A DNA stretch of 9,781 nt from Omnitrophica bacterium GWA2_52_8 (GTDB lineage: Bacteria > Omnitrophota > Omnitrophia > Omnitrophales > Aquincolibacteriaceae): positions 1 to 9,781 of the forward strand of contig MHFC01000007.1 of NCBI GenBank assembly GCA_001804025.1, written 5' to 3'. The position numbers and the translations under genes were made by a program. The notes under the pieces were generated by a model. It did no database searches, was not told the origin of the DNA, and saw only the letters and a program-made list of their open reading frames with translations. Below are positions 6,265-9,781 of the stretch, piece by piece (within the stretch, counting starts at the first letter, position 1; each line of letters starts with the position of its first letter).

Positions 6265-8415
6265 ATGCTTCCGAAAAGAAAAGATATCCAGCCATTCATG
6301 GAGAAGGTTTTCCTGATGCTGGCGGTCTTTTTTTTGATGGTTCCCCGGAACATGTATGCCGGACCGCCAAAAAAATCCAACGGCGGAATTATTGCGCGGA
6401 CTCTAAAAAAAGTTCCCAAACTGCCGCTCGAAATTCCTAAACTTCCTCTGACACTCTATCAAATGCTGAATGAAGAGGAAGACCCTTATTTGTTTCCCGA
6501 ATTTCATATCATCGATGATTTTAATTCACCCAACGGCCTCAGCCGTGCAGGGACCGCCTGGGAAATGAGATTGTCCGGAAAAGGAAATGCGGAGAAAATC
6601 AGCGACGATGATCAAGTGCGGCGCAAGAGAGGCAAATCCCTGCGCCTCGACCATTCTCTGAATCGAAACGGCCGCGCAACGCTGCGGCTGTCTCTTTCAC
6701 GGCTTGACATAAGCCAGGCCAACTCCCTAATTTTTTATGCCGGTTATGAGGAAAAAAAACCGCCCGGCGGAGGGAATCAGAGCCGTGAAAGTAAAGGCCG
6801 GGAAGACAATTCCCGGGTAATTTTTGTGACCCTGCGCGATGCTAAGGGGCACGAAGACTCTATGGAAATTACGGGGCAAGTCTTTTTTGAATCCGGCCCC
6901 GGTGCGGACGATTTCTGGAAACAGATTGTGCTTCCGCTGCACGATTTTGAAGGGTTGAATTTTAACCGGCTGGCGGATTTGGAAATATCGGTGATGGCGC
7001 GCGAAAGCGATGCGGCCGGCAGTCTTTGGGTTGACGACATTGTTTTTTGGGGGTTTGGGAACATCGATTTTGAAAGCCGGAAAGACAATATTGGGGGCTA
7101 CCCATCCAAAATTATCGATGAAGAAAGAGCCCAGTGGTTGTGGGAGAAATCGAGAGACGCGGCCTACGCCAAGGTTTTTATCAAAGAAATTGCCCGGGAC
7201 ACCTGGAAATATTTCGAGAAATCCCGCGACAAAAAAACGCATCTTATCGTTGACCATATCCGGACGGGCAAACAGGCGCTTGTGGCGGATTACACTTCCA
7301 TTACGAATATCGCCATGGATTTCCTGGCGACGGTTTCTGCGGCAGAGCTCGGGTTTATTGATCATGATCAGGCCGTTAAACGGGTGAAGGAGACGCTGAA
7401 AACCCTGCACGGGCTGAAGCGATGGAAAGGTTTTTTTTATAATTACTACAATACAACCGACGGTTCCGTGGGCAAACGGTTTGTTTCTTCGGTCGACAGC
7501 GGCTGGCTTGCCATCGCGCTGGTTGTGGTGCGGCAGGCCCTGCCCGAACTTTCACGCGAAGCCGGCAATATTCTGGAGGCTTTTGATTTTTCGGAATTTC
7601 TGGATCCTGAAAACAATCAAATCATGATCGGCTACGATGAGGAACAAGGCAAATTCACGGAACATCATTACGGGCTCCTCATTACGGAAGCGCGGGCGAC
7701 GAGTTACTGCGCCATCGGCAAGGGAGACTTGTCAGAGAGTCATTGGTGGTTTATTTACCGGACGCTCCCGCATGCGTGGAAATGGCAAAGGCAGGAGCCG
7801 GCAGGACGCAATAAAACTTATGACGGCATCGAGATTTTTCAAGGGTATTATGAAGCCGGAGGGAAAAAATTTGTTCCCAGCTGGGGAGGTTCTTTGTTTG
7901 AGTTTTTGATGCCGACGATTGTCATCGATGAAAAAAGACTGGCCCCGGAAGGCCTTGGGCTGAATAACCGGATCGCGACAGAGCTTCACCGGGACTATGC
8001 CCGCGAGAAGGGGTATCATGTCTGGGGAGTTTCGCCGGCGGCTACGGACAGCGGTAAAGAGTGGCGTTACGGGGAGTTTGGGGTGCCTTATATGGGGTCG
8101 AAAGGCTATAAAGACGAGGGCGTAATGACGCCGCATGTTTCTTTTTTGGCGCTGGATACCCTACCTGAAGATGCCGTCCAAAACATCCGCGCTTTCTTCG
8201 ATTACCCCATGTATGGAGAATACGGCTTGTATGATTCGGTTCAAGCTGAGCATAGCCGCGTCAATCCGCAATATTTAGCGCTGGATCAGGGCATGATTAT
8301 CACGGCCGCTGCCAATTATCTCAAAAACGACGTCATTAAGGGATATTTTCATAAAGACCCGGTAGGTAAAAAGCCGGAACATTTGCTACAAAAAGAAAGT
8401 TTTTTTAAAGTTTAA
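6265..8415 (+). CDS. Secreted glycoamylase-domain protein with N-terminal carbohydrate-binding-like module
   Basis: The protein (716 residues from ATG 6265) resembles the glycoamylase/COG5368 group, which includes GH144 endo-beta-1,2-glucanases and the glycoamylase part of cyclic beta-1,2-glucan synthases. Residues 14-32 form a hydrophobic signal segment ending near MYA/G. After a basic linker, residues about 79-262 look like a beta-sandwich binding module (IIDDFNSP at its start, SLWVDDIVFW at its end, a CIA30/CBM11-like pattern). The catalytic part runs from about 289 to 700, with SVDSGWLAIAL (409-419), PSWGGSLFEFLMP with Glu546, YGEFGVPYMG with Glu604, and DEGVMTPHVS (617-626). I cannot say which acids are catalytic. 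The start is uncertain: no clear Shine-Dalgarno site precedes ATG 6265 or the alternative ATG 6298, which also leaves a signal peptide. A TTG at 6220 would place the hairpin inside the coding region and is less likely. It is probably exported to the periplasm or beyond. Confidence 0.8.
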   Translation: MLPKRKDIQPFMEKVFLMLAVFFLMVPRNMYAGPPKKSNGGIIARTLKKVPKLPLEIPKLPLTLYQMLNEEEDPYLFPEFHIIDDFNSPNGLSRAGTAWEMRLSGKGNAEKISDDDQVRRKRGKSLRLDHSLNRNGRATLRLSLSRLDISQANSLIFYAGYEEKKPPGGGNQSRESKGREDNSRVIFVTLRDAKGHEDSMEITGQVFFESGPGADDFWKQIVLPLHDFEGLNFNRLADLEISVMARESDAAGSLWVDDIVFWGFGNIDFESRKDNIGGYPSKIIDEERAQWLWEKSRDAAYAKVFIKEIARDTWKYFEKSRDKKTHLIVDHIRTGKQALVADYTSITNIAMDFLATVSAAELGFIDHDQAVKRVKETLKTLHGLKRWKGFFYNYYNTTDGSVGKRFVSSVDSGWLAIALVVVRQALPELSREAGNILEAFDFSEFLDPENNQIMIGYDEEQGKFTEHHYGLLITEARATSYCAIGKGDLSESHWWFIYRTLPHAWKWQRQEPAGRNKTYDGIEIFQGYYEAGGKKFVPSWGGSLFEFLMPTIVIDEKRLAPEGLGLNNRIATELHRDYAREKGYHVWGVSPAATDSGKEWRYGEFGVPYMGSKGYKDEGVMTPHVSFLALDTLPEDAVQNIRAFFDYPMYGEYGLYDSVQAEHSRVNPQYLALDQGMIITAAANYLKNDVIKGYFHKDPVGKKPEHLLQKESFFKV

Positions 8416-8422
8416 TTTATGC

Positions 8423-8450
8423 TTGCAAACTAAAGGGTTAGGACTAAAAT
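8423..8450 (+). promoter_or_regulatory. Candidate promoter for the ROK regulator
   Basis: TTGCAA (8423-8428, 4 of 6 match to TTGACA) and TAAAAT (8445-8450, 5 of 6 match to TATAAT) are separated by 16 bases. Transcription would begin near 8457, leaving a leader of about 90 bases that contains the near-palindrome at 8489-8504. A TTGACC at 8463-8468 lacks a properly spaced -10 and was not chosen. Confidence 0.5.
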
Positions 8451-8488
8451 ACCTCTGCTATCTTGACCCGCCGTGCGGAGCGCCATTT

Positions 8489-8504
8489 TGCGCAATATTA
8501 CGCA
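8489..8504. promoter_or_regulatory. Candidate operator: 16-base near-palindrome upstream of the ROK gene
   Basis: TGCGCAATATTACGCA equals its own reverse complement except at one symmetrical pair (positions 5 and 12). It has GC-rich ends and an AATATT centre, and lies between the candidate promoter and the ROK start codon. Dimeric winged-helix ROK repressors bind dyads of this general size and often control their own gene, so autorepression is a reasonable inference. No second copy was noticed upstream of the other genes here. Confidence 0.4.
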
Positions 8505-8546
8505 CTTCCGGCGTCAGTCGATCCATGAAGAAAGGAGTCCTTGATC

Positions 8547-9776
8547 ATGTCTTCAGCGCTTATCAAACAAATGCTGCTTAAAGACCGGATTCTTACGGAC
8601 AAAGAAAGAAAAAACCTCGCAATTCTGGAAGTTATCCGTAAGAACGGACCTATTTCCCGCACCGACATTTCTAAAATTACCGAACTGAATATTGTCACGG
8701 TTTCCAACTACGTCAATCATTACATCCGCAAGGGGCTTGTTGTCGAAGGCGAATTGGATGAATCAACCGGCGGACGCAAACCGGTGTTGGTTGAGCTGAA
8801 TTCCAAAGCGGGCTATATCGTCGGGGTCGGACTTAATATGTTGAGTATTGTCGCCGTCCTTGTCGACCTTGAAATCAATGTAATTACCGAACTCAAACGC
8901 GAACGCCACCCCGAAAACTCCGAGCAAATGATCGAAAAGATGGTTGATTTGGCGGCTGAAATCATCGAAAAATCAGATGTAGAAAAAGATAAAATTGTGG
9001 GCGTCGGCGTCGGCGTGCCGGGGATTATTGATGAGCGCGGAAGAACCATCCGCTGGCCCCAAAGTCTCGGAGAAAAAGACATCTCGGTTTGTTTATCGAT
9101 TAAAGACACGTTTGAGCGCCGCCTGAATATCGCAACATTTGTCGAAAATGACGCCAATGCCGCCGTTCTCGGCGAAAAATGGCTGGGTCTCGACCGCGAT
9201 GTGCGCCATATGCTTTATATGTTTTCCGGGGTTGGCTGCGGAGTTCTGATCAACGGAGAAATTTACCGCGGGTCAACGGGGGCTGCCGGAGAATTGGGAA
9301 TTGTCAGTGCCAAATCAAGCAAGGAATATGCGCAGGACATCGCGGCCCAACTTGGGCGTTGGGAGATGGACATCGGCATGGTTCACGAAGCGCAGGAGCT
9401 CATCAGCGGCGGAGAAAAAAGCGTCCTTAAGGACATGGTCAAGGGCGATATCGCCAAGCTCGGGTTTAAGGAAATTGTTCATGGGGTGAAAGAGAAAGAC
9501 CGCGTGGCGATGAAAGTTGTCGAGCGCGCCGGGGCGCGGCTGGGCCAAAAAGTCGCGTTTCTTGTTAACCTTCTGAATCCCGAAATTGTGGTGATCGGAG
9601 GCGGCATCGAGGATTGCGGGGCCGTTCTTTTAGATGCCATAAAATCGGCCGTGAAGGAATGGGCGGTTGAAGAAGCGTCATCCCAGGTCAAAATTATTCC
9701 GTCCGCTTTCGGCGAAAACGCGGTTGCGCTCGGAGTGGTCGGCATTGTTGCCCGCGAAGTTTTTGCCCAAGCCTAG
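8547..9776 (+). CDS. ROK-family transcriptional regulator (NagC/XylR-like), zinc motif absent
   Basis: This 409-residue protein has the layout of ROK repressors: an N-terminal winged helix-turn-helix and a sugar-kinase-like effector domain. The helix-turn-helix spans about residues 36-65 (ISRTDISKITELNIVTVSNY), followed by GGRKP at 75-79, standard for the family. The kinase-like domain starts near 89; the phosphate-loop motif DxGGT is replaced by VGVGLNMLS, so kinase activity is unlikely. VGVGVGVPGIID, ENDANAA (200-206) and GAAGELG (245-251) are retained, the ENDAN motif contributing to sugar binding. The zinc-binding His after GELG is Ile252, and the CxCGxxGCxE motif is absent. ATG 8547 is chosen because AAAGGAG (8531-8537) lies 9 bases upstream; a TTG at 8541 is too close. 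It probably senses a sugar or sugar phosphate from the adjacent pathway and represses its genes, though target and effector are inferred from context. Confidence 0.9.
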   Translation: MSSALIKQMLLKDRILTDKERKNLAILEVIRKNGPISRTDISKITELNIVTVSNYVNHYIRKGLVVEGELDESTGGRKPVLVELNSKAGYIVGVGLNMLSIVAVLVDLEINVITELKRERHPENSEQMIEKMVDLAAEIIEKSDVEKDKIVGVGVGVPGIIDERGRTIRWPQSLGEKDISVCLSIKDTFERRLNIATFVENDANAAVLGEKWLGLDRDVRHMLYMFSGVGCGVLINGEIYRGSTGAAGELGIVSAKSSKEYAQDIAAQLGRWEMDIGMVHEAQELISGGEKSVLKDMVKGDIAKLGFKEIVHGVKEKDRVAMKVVERAGARLGQKVAFLVNLLNPEIVVIGGGIEDCGAVLLDAIKSAVKEWAVEEASSQVKIIPSAFGENAVALGVVGIVAREVFAQA

Positions 9777-9781
9777 TACGG

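Noticed and set aside
8525..8581. Short 18-codon open frame overlapping the ROK start
   Set aside because: It lacks a Shine-Dalgarno site of its own and the peptide is unremarkable; it is probably chance.
1..9781. parS site near parAB
   Set aside because: No sequence close to the palindrome GTTTCACGTGAAAC was found on reading the window.

Overview
The window is a bacterial chromosomal stretch with every gene on the + strand. It has a chromosome-partitioning pair (parA-parB), a non-coding interval that is unusually rich in stem-loops, and a carbohydrate block: a lipoprotein sugar-binding protein, a GH94-type phosphorylase, a secreted glycoamylase-domain protein and a ROK-family regulator. Spacing, Shine-Dalgarno sites and promoter-like boxes are ordinary bacterial. 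There are no plasmid, phage or transposon genes. The lipobox protein and the Sec-type signal peptide fit a cell that exports proteins. The gene styles recall uncultured PVC-type or Omnitrophota-like bacteria, but no marker gene settles this, so the taxon is a weak inference.

Layout: 18-46 promoter-like boxes; 71-997 parA; 997-1923 parB (overlapping by one base); 1927-2160 closely packed inverted repeats ending in T6; 2187-2214 a consensus sigma70-type promoter; 2289-3575 sugar-binding lipoprotein; 3685-6156 GH94 enzyme; 6173-6211 likely intrinsic terminator; 6232-6254 a strong hairpin just ahead of the next gene; 6265-8415 secreted glycoamylase-like enzyme with an N-terminal beta-sandwich-like module; 8423-8450 promoter-like boxes; 8489-8504 near-palindrome; 8547-9776 ROK regulator.

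How the genes may work together (inference): the exported enzyme would cut or remodel a glucan outside the cytoplasm, the lipoprotein would capture the oligosaccharides, and the cytosolic GH94 enzyme would phosphorolyse them to a sugar 1-phosphate. The ROK protein would sense the sugar. The nearest known precedent is beta-1,2-glucan use, where GH144 endo-glucanases (glycoamylase fold) work with GH94 phosphorylases and a dedicated binding protein. Substrate specificity cannot be read from this sequence. No ABC permease genes are present, so the importer membrane subunits would have to be encoded elsewhere.

The least explained part is 1927-2160. Six stem-loops and one mini-hairpin follow one another, most with no unpaired base between them. 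All three imperfect pairs are G-U when read as + strand RNA, which suggests a folded transcript rather than a protein-coding or purely DNA-level element.
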